Shown here piece by piece: positions 57,928 to 64,000 of a stretch of DNA of 64,000 bases (the stretch's first letter is position 1; every line of letters begins with the position of its first letter). The notes under the pieces are model-generated. The model made no database searches and was not told the origin of the DNA. It worked only from the letters and a program-made list of their open reading frames with translations. Source of the stretch: Mesonia aestuariivivens (GTDB taxonomy: Bacteria; Bacteroidota; Bacteroidia; Flavobacteriales; Flavobacteriaceae). Both the position numbers and the translations under genes were made by a program. Location: assembly GCF_019311235.1 (NCBI RefSeq), contig NZ_JAHWDF010000014.1, positions 1 to 64,000 of the forward strand. Direction: 5' to 3'.

Positions 57928-59007
57928 ATGTTTCATTAGGTTAAATAAAAAATTAGCCGCAACAAAAGGAGTAGTTTCATTATTTTCTATTGCTGTGAGT
58001 TGCTTTTTGAGTTCAGCTTTAATTTTAGGCTGATCATAAAAATTAGCTTTTAAGCGATTGTTAATGGTTTGTAATAGCCAAAATTTATTTTGTTCTTGCC
58101 GCTTATGCTGAAAATAGTTATTTTCTTTCGTTGCTTTTTCATAACTAGAAATCATTTTTTCAATCTCTTCAATTCCTTTATGATGTAGCGCACTCGCTAA
58201 TTTTACTTTGGGTCGCCAGCCACTTTCCGTTTCGGGGTAGAGGTGGAGTGCTTTTTTAAATTCAGCTTTGGCTTGTCGCGCAGGTTGTTGGTTTTCGCCA
58301 TCTGCTTTATTAATGACGATGGCATCTGCCATCTCCATAATGCCGCGTTTAATGCCTTGTAACTCATCTCCAGCACCCGCTAATTTCAGCAATAAGAAGA
58401 AATCAGTCATGCTATGTACTATGGTTTCACTTTGACCTACACCAACGGTTTCAATTAAAATAGTATCAAAACCTGCGGCTTCACATAAAATAATCGATTC
58501 TCTTGTTTTTTGAGCAACACCCCCTAAAGAATCTCCAGATGGGGTTGGTCTAATAAAAGCATTTTCTTGCTTTACCAATTCTTCCATCCGGGTTTTATCT
58601 CCTAAAATACTACCTTGAGATATAGAACTTGAGGGGTCTACTGCCAAAACAGCGACCTTTTTCTCTAAGCCAATTAAATAATTTCCGAAAGCTTCAATAA
58701 ACGTACTTTTTCCAACTCCAGGAACTCCTGTAATTCCTATTCGGATTGATTGATTTGCGTAAGGAAGACATCCTTCAATAATAGCGTTTACATCGTGTTG
58801 ATGTTTGGTTTGCTGACTTTCAATTAGCGTGATTGCTCTACTTAACGCAGTTTTATTTCCCTGAATAATCTGTTCAACTAAATTTTCAGGATCAATCTTT
58901 TTCTTTCGAAGGTTTTTAATACGTTCAGCACTTTTAAGGCTAATATTTTTAGCAGGTGAAGTTTCTTGGGCTTCGTTCAATGCGGTATTTATTTTCTTTT
59001 TAGCCAA
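57922..59007 (-). CDS. meaB: Methylmalonyl-CoA mutase-associated GTPase MeaB
   Basis: A 361-residue G3E GTPase: P-loop ITGVPGVGKSTFIEAFG, LAVDPSSSISQGSILGDKTR (switch I), IETVGVGQSE (switch II, DxxG-like), VINKADGEN (base recognition NKAD). The Lys-rich N-terminus is usual. MeaB protects and reloads adenosylcobalamin-dependent methylmalonyl-CoA mutase; the mutase genes are not in the window. Single gene, overlapping the epimerase end by six bases. Confidence 0.92.
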   Translation of the reverse strand: MAKKKINTALNEAQETSPAKNISLKSAERIKNLRKKKIDPENLVEQIIQGNKTALSRAITLIESQQTKHQHDVNAIIEGCLPYANQSIRIGITGVPGVGKSTFIEAFGNYLIGLEKKVAVLAVDPSSSISQGSILGDKTRMEELVKQENAFIRPTPSGDSLGGVAQKTRESIILCEAAGFDTILIETVGVGQSETIVHSMTDFFLLLKLAGAGDELQGIKRGIMEMADAIVINKADGENQQPARQAKAEFKKALHLYPETESGWRPKVKLASALHHKGIEEIEKMISSYEKATKENNYFQHKRQEQNKFWLLQTINNRLKANFYDQPKIKAELKKQLTAIENNETTPFVAANFLFNLMKHL

Positions 59008-59104
59008 GTGTGAAATTTATTTAGCACAAATTTATGAATTCATTTTTGAAAAGCACTCATGAACTCTTTATATTGGAAGAGTAAAAAAATAAATTTTAGA
59101 CATT

Positions 59105-59536
59105 ATGAAAACACTGTATACCGCAAAAGCAACTGCTGCTGGCGGAAGATCTGGAGAAGTAAAAACAGATGACGGTAAAATAGATAAATCTTTAAGTGTA
59201 CCTAAAGGTCTTGGTGGCGATGGAGGTGAAGGGACTAACCCAGAACAACTTTTTGGCGCTGCTTACGCATCTTGCTACGGAAGTGCATTAGAGCTAATTG
59301 CAGAAAAAGAAGGCGTAGATCTAGGTGATTTTAGTGTAACCGCTTCTGTAAGTATTGGTAAAACTGAAGATGGAGATTTAGATTTAGCGGTAATTTTAGA
59401 TTCTTATTTACCAGGGGTAGATGTAGAAACAGGAGAAAAGCTAGTGAATAAAGCTCACGAAGTATGTCCATATTCTAGGGCTACTAGAGATAATATTGAT
59501 GTAACCTTAAATTTATTATTAGACGAAGACGAATAG
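59105..59536 (+). CDS. ohr: OsmC/Ohr-family organic hydroperoxide resistance protein
   Basis: A 143-residue protein with the two reactive cysteines of Ohr: AAYASCYGSALELIAEKEG and VCPYSRATRDNIDV. GGRSGEVKTDDGKIDKSLSV and NPEQLFGAAYASC are the conserved N-terminal blocks. It reduces organic hydroperoxides with lipoyl thiols. No OhrR regulator is adjacent. A TTTTTG...TATATTGG pair at about 59045-59075 could be its promoter. Ends at a clear terminator. Confidence 0.9.
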   Translation: MKTLYTAKATAAGGRSGEVKTDDGKIDKSLSVPKGLGGDGGEGTNPEQLFGAAYASCYGSALELIAEKEGVDLGDFSVTASVSIGKTEDGDLDLAVILDSYLPGVDVETGEKLVNKAHEVCPYSRATRDNIDVTLNLLLDEDE

Positions 59537-59561
59537 CATTCTTTTAAGAAGTAAATTATAT

Positions 59562-59592
59562 AAAGCCTAAAGTTATCTTTAGGCTTTTTCTT
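59562..59592 (+). terminator. Terminator after ohr
   Basis: Perfect 11-base arms aaagcctaaag and ctttaggcttt with loop ttat, followed by ttctttt. It can also serve the convergent DUF2911 gene. Confidence 0.8.
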
Positions 59593-59594
59593 TT

Positions 59595-60161
59595 CTATTT
59601 CTCAGGTTCTTTAAATGGAATTTTAATTACGCTATGATCCCAAGCTAAATACATAACGTTTATGTTTTGTTGCTGGTCAAAATAAATAGTGAACTGTTCT
59701 ACAGTTTTTAGATTTTTGTGGACAGGGAGTTCAAGTGTTAAGACATCATATTTTGGATCTCTAGCTGCTTCTTTGGTGGTTAAATCAATTCCCCAAGTAT
59801 ACATTTTTTCATTAAAAATAATTTTCCAAGAATCTTTATTAGGGATGGTCCATAGCGTGTATTTTCCAGATTTTAAGCGTGAACCATCGACTAAAATATC
59901 TTTATTCACCTCTATGGTGGTCGCTTCATTAGCGCCTGTTCTCCAAACTTGTCCGTAAGGTACTAATTCTCCAAAAATTGCTCTTCCTTTTTTAAACGGT
60001 CTATTGTAAAAAACTTCTACTTTTAAGCTTCCTTGTTGATAATTGGCAGTACCTTCAGGACTATAAGATTTAGTTTCACCTTTCCATAAATTAAAACCAA
60101 TAACACCGCCTAATACAATGACCATGAGTATGATGACTGTCCATTTTACCTTTTTACGCAT
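59595..60161 (-). CDS. DUF2911 protein, membrane-anchored
   Basis: A 188-residue protein with one N-terminal helix (WTVIILMVIVLGGVIGFNLW) and a DUF2911 beta-sandwich: VFYNRPFKKGRAIFGELVPY, GQVWRTGANEATTIEVNKD, KSGKYTLWTIPNKDSWKIIF. The family is common and uncharacterised in Bacteroidota. Divergent from the sigma-factor gene (95 bases). Confidence 0.82.
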   Translation of the reverse strand: MRKKVKWTVIILMVIVLGGVIGFNLWKGETKSYSPEGTANYQQGSLKVEVFYNRPFKKGRAIFGELVPYGQVWRTGANEATTIEVNKDILVDGSRLKSGKYTLWTIPNKDSWKIIFNEKMYTWGIDLTTKEAARDPKYDVLTLELPVHKNLKTVEQFTIYFDQQQNINVMYLAWDHSVIKIPFKEPEK

Positions 60162-60256
60162 AAAATTATTTTTCTGCTAAATTTAAATAATAATTTTTGC
60201 AACATTAGCGATTTTAAGAGGTCTTTATAAATGAATAGCAACTAACCAATATTATT

Positions 60257-60802
60257 TTGTTACAAACAAAACTCATAGAAGCTTGCAAGCGAAATGATAG
60301 GAAAGCCCAGATGCAACTTTACAATAAATATTGCGATGGGATGTACTATGTAGCATTGCGGTTTTTAAAAAATGCTCATGATGCTGAAGAAGCGATGCAA
60401 GAAGGGTTTATACAAGCCTTTTTAAAATTGCATCAATTTACAGGAGAAGTCACTTTTGGAGCTTGGTTAAAGCGTATCGTTATTAATAAAAGTATTGATA
60501 TGCTGAAAGCAAAGAAGATGAATTTTACCGCTATTAATGAGCAGACTTTAGGGACTGTAGAAGAAGATAATAACTGGTCTATTGGTGATGAAGTGACCAT
60601 AGATTTGGTGAAAAAGGAAATTGAACAATTACCGGAAAAGTATAAGTATCCAGTAATGTTATTTTTAGTAGAAGGTTACGATCACGAAGAGATTTCAGAA
60701 ATATTAGGCATTACTGCTGTAAGCTCAAGAACTCTAGTGCATCGTGGAAAGAAAAAATTGCAGAAAAAGTTAAAATCATTTTACCATGGCACAGGATCTT
60801 AG
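60257..60802 (+). CDS. ECF RNA polymerase sigma factor
   Basis: A 181-residue sigma-70-type factor of the ECF group: region 2 (YVALRFLKNAHDAEEAMQEG and FIQAFLKLHQF) and region 4 (LPEKYKYPVMLFLVEGYDHE and EISEILGITAVSSRTLVHRG). The start is a TTG; the reading frame before LIEACKRNDRKAQM has no ATG. It overlaps the next gene by 17 bases, as is usual for sigma/anti-sigma pairs. It likely controls the operon itself. Confidence 0.88.
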   Translation: MLQTKLIEACKRNDRKAQMQLYNKYCDGMYYVALRFLKNAHDAEEAMQEGFIQAFLKLHQFTGEVTFGAWLKRIVINKSIDMLKAKKMNFTAINEQTLGTVEEDNNWSIGDEVTIDLVKKEIEQLPEKYKYPVMLFLVEGYDHEEISEILGITAVSSRTLVHRGKKKLQKKLKSFYHGTGS

Positions 60803-61394
60803 AGAAATATTTAAAGAAGAAAGAAAAGGCGTGCAACAAACAAAGATGTTAAACGGTCACGAAAAAAGATTTGAGCAGTTGTTGTCGCAACATATGCCAG
60901 AAGAAGAGAAAAGTGTAACTACAACTCAGTTTTATTGGATGAAAATTGCGGCGGTATTTATACTGGCAGCAGGTATATGCTCTTGGTTTTTATTTCAAAA
61001 CCCTAATCATCAAGAGACAGATGCAGTAGTAGAGGCTCATTCAAAAGTACAAGAAAATCAAGCAGAAAAAGAGCTGTATTTGAGCGATGTTTCTCCAGAA
61101 TTTAAACAGATTGAAAATTACTATTTAGCAAATATCAATACAGAATTATCACAGTTAACCATTACCCCAGAAAATAAAGATTTAATAGATTCATTTATGG
61201 TGCAATTGGCTCAACTAGATAAAGAATACCAACGCTTAAATTCAGAAATTAAAGAAACAGGTATTGACGAGCAAACCGTAAGCGCCTTAATTAACAATTT
61301 AGAGTTGCGTTTAGATCTTTTGTTTAAACTAAAAGATAAATTAAAAGAAATTAAAAAAGAAAATTTAAAAAATATTCAAGGAGAGCAAATTTAA
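60786..61394 (+). CDS. Probable anti-sigma factor with one transmembrane helix
   Basis: A 202-residue protein. The cytoplasmic N-terminus (about 55 residues, charged, EEKSVTTTQFYWMK) is followed by one transmembrane helix (IAAVFILAAGICSWFLF) and a periplasmic part of mainly helical, charged sequence (LAQLDKEYQRLNSEIKETGI). No zinc-binding ASD motif (HxxxCxxC) is present, so the call rests on topology and on the overlap with the ECF sigma gene. Confidence 0.7.
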   Translation: MAQDLREIFKEERKGVQQTKMLNGHEKRFEQLLSQHMPEEEKSVTTTQFYWMKIAAVFILAAGICSWFLFQNPNHQETDAVVEAHSKVQENQAEKELYLSDVSPEFKQIENYYLANINTELSQLTITPENKDLIDSFMVQLAQLDKEYQRLNSEIKETGIDEQTVSALINNLELRLDLLFKLKDKLKEIKKENLKNIQGEQI

Positions 61395-61400
61395 AAGAAG

Positions 61401-62876
61401 ATGAAAAAGAAGATTATACAACCCCTTGTAATTGCAATACTACTTTTAGTTCAGACCGTAGTGAATGCTCAGACTGAAGTAAATAAACTTCAAGAATCAT
61501 TTGATGTAGAGAAAGATGTTTTTATAGACTTAAACACAAAAAGAACGCATGTAGTTTTTGAAACCTGGAATAGAGATGAGGTGAAAATAGAAGCTAAAGT
61601 TTTTTCAGATGAATTAGCTAAAGAACAGTTGCAAAAAATTGCAGAATTATGGAAATTAGAAATTTTAGGAAACAGTCATAAAATAGCGATCGCTTCAAAT
61701 GGAATAGAGGCTGGTTTTGGTAGTTTTCCTGAAATGGGAAACCCTATAACAGTGATGAATCTTAATTCAGACATGATAGCTCCCTTTATGAAAAATATGG
61801 TAGGGCCTATGCTTAAGCAAATGTCTAATCATCCTTTACCGCCAGAATTTGCAGAAGGCTTAAGTAGTTTGAAATTTGATTACGATGCTTATCAAAAGGA
61901 AGGAGAAGCTTATGTAGAACGTTATGAACAAGAAGTAGAGGATAAATTTGGAAAGAATTTTGAAGCTGTAATGCAAGAATGGGGCGGTAGTTTTGAGAAA
62001 GATGCACAAGTTTGGGCAAAACAGTTAGAGCGAAAAATGCAAGCAATGGAACGTAGCGGAGAAATGAAAAAACGAGAAGAAGCTGTTGAAAAAAAAATGG
62101 AAGAATGGAGCCAAAATTTCACACAACAAATAGAAGCTTGGGCCCAACAATTTGAGGGAAGTCAGGGGAATATGACAAAAACGGTTACTACAACTCCTAA
62201 TGGGAAAATTGTAAGTATGCAATACTCTGGCGGCAATAGAATGCCGATGCCTTCGGTAAGAAATGCAGAAGAGAAGGTGAGAAGAACAATAGTGATTAAA
62301 ATGCCTAAAAACGCAAAAGTTCATTTAAACGTAAGGCATGGTAATTTAACTTTTGAAGATGATGTAACTAACCTTAGAGGAAACATTGCTCACACTAATT
62401 TTAAAGCAAAAAATATAAATGGAAAAGAAACAGCGTTAACTATTTCTTATTCTCCTATTTATATTGAAGGTTGGGAACACGGCAGTATAAACACAAGTTA
62501 CGTCAAAGATTGCAAAATTGAAAAAGCAAAGAGCATTAAATTATCTTCAAATGCCAGTGATGTAGTAATTGATGAGTTGGAAGAAACAGGTATTATTTCA
62601 GGTTCTTTTGGTGAATTAACCATTAACCATACAGGAGATCACTTTAAACGTTTAGAAATTAATTTAGAAAATAGTGATTTAATATTGAAACTCCCTAGTT
62701 CTTCTTTTAATTTCACCTATAGTGGTTCTCGTAGTGAGGTAAAGTATCCTAGTAAATTAAAAACAAGCGTGATGGATAGTTACGGTAATCAATTAATTGA
62801 TGGTTACCATAAATCTAGAAACACCGATAGTAGTATTCGTATTAATGCACGTTTTAGTGATGTGCTTATTCAATAA
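61401..62876 (+). CDS. Exported protein with DUF4097-like beta-helix and coiled-coil insert
   Basis: A 491-residue protein with signal peptide IIQPLVIAILLLVQTVVNAQ. The first 80 residues (FDVEKDVFIDLNTKRTHVVF, EVKIEAKVFSDELAKEQLQK) look like the start of a DUF4097 (putative adhesin) fold. A long Met/Glu/Lys-rich helical stretch (about residues 115-265, KMQAMERSGEMKKREEAVEK) interrupts it, and the C-terminal 200 residues (KNAKVHLNVRHGNLTFEDDV, IKLSSNASDVVIDELEE) continue the right-handed DUF4097 strands. It is seven bases after the anti-sigma gene and probably is the output or sensor of that system. Confidence 0.7.
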   Translation: MKKKIIQPLVIAILLLVQTVVNAQTEVNKLQESFDVEKDVFIDLNTKRTHVVFETWNRDEVKIEAKVFSDELAKEQLQKIAELWKLEILGNSHKIAIASNGIEAGFGSFPEMGNPITVMNLNSDMIAPFMKNMVGPMLKQMSNHPLPPEFAEGLSSLKFDYDAYQKEGEAYVERYEQEVEDKFGKNFEAVMQEWGGSFEKDAQVWAKQLERKMQAMERSGEMKKREEAVEKKMEEWSQNFTQQIEAWAQQFEGSQGNMTKTVTTTPNGKIVSMQYSGGNRMPMPSVRNAEEKVRRTIVIKMPKNAKVHLNVRHGNLTFEDDVTNLRGNIAHTNFKAKNINGKETALTISYSPIYIEGWEHGSINTSYVKDCKIEKAKSIKLSSNASDVVIDELEETGIISGSFGELTINHTGDHFKRLEINLENSDLILKLPSSSFNFTYSGSRSEVKYPSKLKTSVMDSYGNQLIDGYHKSRNTDSSIRINARFSDVLIQ

Positions 62877-62944
62877 AACAGGAAGTAGATTGATAAAGTT
62901 TGGTTTAAGATTGAGTTAAGGTGTATAAACGCCTCCTGTTTTAG

Positions 62945-62977
62945 AAAATGTTTTGCTCGAAAGAGCAAAACATTTTT
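62945..62977 (+). terminator. Terminator of the ECF sigma operon
   Basis: Perfect 14-base arms aaaatgttttgctc and gagcaaaacatttt with a gaaa tetraloop, then T-rich. It lies inside a longer reading of the next ORF (from 62953), which supports the later start at 63001. Confidence 0.88.
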
Positions 62978-63000
62978 ATTTTTATATTAAAAATAAATCC

Positions 63001-63678
63001 ATGCTATTTACAGAATTTTTAAATACGCTTACTTCCCAATTCACACCTATTATTGGAGGTTTTGCAAAAAAGGACTATTTACCTTTAGACCTTTCAGTCA
63101 CTAATAAAAGCTTATCGAAGGTAGATGTTACCTCTTCAGCTTCAATGGAGAAATATATTCAACTACAGTTAGATAAACATCAAAAAAAAGTAGCATTTGG
63201 TGGCTATTTAGAAAAAAGAAATCTCTACCGTAGGAGTGAACATTTTGGTAAAGAACACATTCAAGATAGAGATGTACATATAGGGTTAGATTTGTGGGCA
63301 AAAGCTTACACTTCAATCTTTAGTCCTTTAGTGGGCGAGGTGCACAGCTTTCAAAATAATACTAATTTTGGAGATTATGGCCCCACCATTATTTTAAAAC
63401 ATAATTTTAATAAGGTTGAATTTTATACGCTTTACGGACACTTAACTTTAGATTCTATAGCCTATTTAAAAGTAGGAACTTCTATTGCAAAAGGACAAAA
63501 AATAGCAGAGCTAGGAAAAGCTGATGTAAATGGCGATTATGCGCCACATTTACATTTTCAAGTCATTAAAAATTTAGCGAATACTATAGGAGATTACCCT
63601 GGAGTGTGTAGTATTGAAAATTTATATTTTTATCAACAAAATTGTCCTAATCCTAACCTGTTGTTAAAACTTACTTAG
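63001..63678 (+). CDS. M23-type peptidase-like protein
   Basis: A 226-residue protein from the ATG at 63001. The M23 (LytM-like) motifs are DVHIGLDLWA (first His and Asp) and APHLHFQVIKN (HxH), with the beta strands between (FSPLVGEVHSFQNNTNFGDY, LYGHLTLDSIAYLKVGTSIA, KGQKIAELGKADVNGDYAP). No signal peptide or membrane segment is visible, which is unusual for an enzyme acting on peptidoglycan; it may act inside the cell or leave by another route. Converges with the DUF4199 gene. Confidence 0.78.
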   Translation: MLFTEFLNTLTSQFTPIIGGFAKKDYLPLDLSVTNKSLSKVDVTSSASMEKYIQLQLDKHQKKVAFGGYLEKRNLYRRSEHFGKEHIQDRDVHIGLDLWAKAYTSIFSPLVGEVHSFQNNTNFGDYGPTIILKHNFNKVEFYTLYGHLTLDSIAYLKVGTSIAKGQKIAELGKADVNGDYAPHLHFQVIKNLANTIGDYPGVCSIENLYFYQQNCPNPNLLLKLT

Positions 63679-64000
63679 GCTCTTTTTTTACAAAAATAGA
63701 GACAATGGCAGAAGTTACAATTCCCATCGCTAAGCTAAAAAAGATCCCTTGAATTAAATAAGAATTAAAATTATAGTAAGCTTCTGCGCCTTTTTGGCTC
63801 ATTCTACCAGATTCTACAGAATAGGTAATTATATGATGAAAATAATCTGGAGTGATATAATCTGAAATTACAAATTGAACTATAGGGGAAAGAACCGCTA
63901 TAAATGCTGAAATAATGGTCCCTGAAATGAGACCTTGTTTCCAAGACATCACTCCATTAAAATCTTTTTCACGCTTATTAATTAAAGCTATTGTGAAAAT
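63671..64000 (-). CDS. DUF4199 membrane protein, cut by right edge
   Basis: At least 109 residues of a DUF4199 protein. The frame is open beyond the ATG at 63952 to the window edge (FTIALINKREKDFNGVMSWK before the next helix), so the real start lies outside. Visible: two or three membrane helices (GLISGTIISAFIAVLSPIVQ, YLIQGIFFSLAMGIVTSAIV), the typical VISDYITPDYFHHIITYSVE loop and a basic tail. It overlaps the M23 gene end by eight bases. Function unknown. Confidence 0.78.
   Translation of the reverse strand: MFTIALINKREKDFNGVMSWKQGLISGTIISAFIAVLSPIVQFVISDYITPDYFHHIITYSVESGRMSQKGAEAYYNFNSYLIQGIFFSLAMGIVTSAIVSIFVKKEPK

Noticed and set aside
62025-62324. Antisense ORFs over the DUF4097-like gene
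   Set aside because: Low-complexity Phe/His/Ser/Cys composition produced by the reverse of the Met/Glu/Lys-rich insert.
62953-63000. N-terminal extension of the M23-like gene from 62953
   Set aside because: The extra codons are the terminator hairpin of the preceding operon read as protein.

Overview
The window looks like the chromosome of a flavobacterium (family Flavobacteriaceae, Bacteroidota). The evidence is AT-rich DNA, TAnnTTTG-type -7 boxes, a type IX secretion C-terminal sorting domain, many short lipoproteins, and gene families typical of the group (DUF4230, DUF4260, DUF4920, DUF2911, DUF4199). The general look recalls marine or plant-polymer degraders such as Zunongwangia, Gramella or Salegentibacter, but the genus is a guess.

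Region 1 (1-1450) is a gene graveyard. It holds the start of an IS1182-type transposase with an early nonsense codon, running off the left edge. It also holds a DUF2335 membrane-protein gene broken by two frameshifts and a stop, one small unknown ORF, and the last codons of an IS110-type transposase.

Region 2 (1460-24979) is a one-strand locus for pectin (rhamnogalacturonan/polygalacturonan) and L-rhamnose. The first half is catabolic: L-rhamnulose-1-phosphate aldolase fused to lactaldehyde dehydrogenase, L-rhamnose isomerase, an FGGY rhamnulokinase-like kinase, an FMN-dependent L-lactate dehydrogenase and an NCS1-like permease. Together they give a route from L-rhamnose to DHAP plus L-lactate and then pyruvate. 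The second half is extracytoplasmic: GH28, a 1206-residue DUF4450 protein, a GH43-like beta-propeller, a 718-residue (alpha/alpha)6 lipoprotein, a PL22-like oligogalacturonate lyase, GH106 alpha-L-rhamnosidase and GH105 unsaturated uronyl hydrolase. No SusC/SusD pair and no regulator are present. Several gaps in this locus (3557-3923, 5205-5777, 7173-7404, 8557-9153, 16968-17450, 19608-19858) are filled with degenerate, recurring intergenic repeats that are almost absent from the rest of the window.

Region 3 (25-34.8 kb) starts after a strong bidirectional terminator. It holds a secreted parallel beta-helix T9SS cargo, tRNA-Leu(UAG), an M20 peptidase, an operon of a membrane-anchored MutS-like ATPase, a ZIP transporter and a YdjM-like protein, a packed operon of three small conserved genes, a cyclase-family enzyme and an all-alpha NTP pyrophosphohydrolase.

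Region 4 (35-50.9 kb) is mostly housekeeping. It holds a BamA/TamA-like outer-membrane protein, ilvE, two lipoproteins (one with a CxxCH haem motif), mnmD, a TIGR01777 epimerase, YceI, grpE-dnaJ (with a halved zinc finger and a palindrome over the promoter), a NatAB-like ABC exporter, two outer-membrane barrels around an NtrC-like regulator lacking a DNA-binding domain, and a GH3-type acyl-amido synthetase.

Region 5 (51-64 kb) holds a small HExxH protease, a MATE pump, a probable lipid-A/envelope modification group (PAP2 phosphatase, PMT-type glycosyltransferase, LABN protein, DPM1-like glycosyltransferase, NDP-sugar epimerase), MeaB, an OsmC/Ohr peroxidase, an ECF sigma/anti-sigma/DUF4097-like operon, an M23-type peptidase and a DUF4199 gene cut by the right edge.
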